This document shows, in pieces, positions 63,901-64,000 of a DNA stretch of 64,000 nucleotides. A program made the translations under genes and the position numbers. This stretch comes from Saprospiraceae bacterium (GTDB taxonomy: Bacteria; Bacteroidota; Bacteroidia; Chitinophagales; Saprospiraceae): assembly GCA_028280415.1 (NCBI GenBank), contig JANQLV010000059.1:1-64000 (forward strand), given 5' to 3'. The notes beneath the pieces are model-generated. The model made no database searches. It saw only the letters and a list, made by a program, of their open reading frames with translations, and was not told the DNA's origin. The first letter of the stretch is position 1; each line of letters starts with the position of its first letter.

Positions 63901-64000
63901 TACCTCACGGAATTGAAACGATTGAGGTACAAAGTTGTTGGAACATTTACTCCAGCTTTTAATTGTACCTCACGGAATTGAAACTTAGAAGATATTGTGG
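57903..64000 (+). CRISPR. CRISPR array, type I-B-like, continues past the window
   Basis: 94 repeats of 29 nt are present in the window, the first at 57903-57931 and the last at 63956-63984, with 93 complete spacers. The repeat starts CTTTTAATTG and ends GGAATTGAAAC; by eye all copies read the same. Mean repeat period is 65 bases, so spacers are mostly 36 nt (range about 34-38). The ATTGAAAC 3' end is the typical 5' handle for type I-B, so transcription is plus strand and the leader is upstream. No degenerate terminal repeat is seen, so the array continues. Minus-strand frames in it (reading FQFREVQLK) are repeats, not genes. Confidence 0.99.

Noticed and set aside
57903-64000. Self-targeting spacers
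   Set aside because: By eye no spacer matches other sequence in this window; the rest of the genome cannot be checked here.

Overview
The window is AT-rich bacterial DNA with the marks of a Bacteroidota, most likely a Saprospiria/Lewinella-like lineage. The main clues are three secreted proteins with type IX secretion (T9SS) C-terminal sorting domains, many lipoproteins and outer-membrane beta-barrels, short Crp/Fnr regulators, a TANNTTTG-type -7 box, and few obvious Shine-Dalgarno sites. The lineage is inferred; no rRNA or tRNA gene was seen.

Bases 1 to about 47000 are a loosely packed chromosomal region of mostly single genes on both strands. Metabolic genes are adenosine deaminase, D-lactate dehydrogenase, inorganic pyrophosphatase, a dicarboxylate/glutamate symporter, a zinc-independent alcohol dehydrogenase-like protein, a VOC protein, and a DHFR/RibD-like reductase. 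Exported enzymes are a formylglycine-type sulfatase, a vanadium haloperoxidase/PAP2-type lipoprotein, an S41 protease and a lipoprotein beta-carbonic anhydrase beside a DUF2490 outer-membrane protein. Regulators are two Crp/Fnr, one AraC and one HxlR. Two Crp/Fnr genes each lie directly upstream of a beta-barrel gene. Two paralogous alpha/beta hydrolases have a Cys at the nucleophile elbow. The gaps hold decayed gene pieces (IS1 and probable IS110 transposases, DinB, short-chain dehydrogenase, ABC ATPase), a 205-bp near-palindromic MITE-like element, and several REP-like hairpins. A GT-C membrane glycosyltransferase has its first membrane helix in another frame, joined through an A10 run.

Bases 47000 to 49000 carry a 46-residue double-glycine leader peptide gene, convergent with a helical repeat protein of unknown function.

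Bases 49100 to 64000 are a complete type I-B-like CRISPR-Cas locus, all on the plus strand: WYL regulator, cas6, a small divergent cas5, cas3, a short cas8-type large subunit, cas7 (DevR family), cas4, cas1, cas2, a leader of about 200 bp, then an array running off the end. The array has 94 identical-looking 29-nt repeats in the window and 93 complete spacers. Placing cas5 between cas6 and cas3 is unusual. A 15-base motif is shared between the leader and the region upstream of the WYL gene, suggesting joint control. At least two spacer pairs are diverged copies of one another, suggesting repeated sampling of related invaders.
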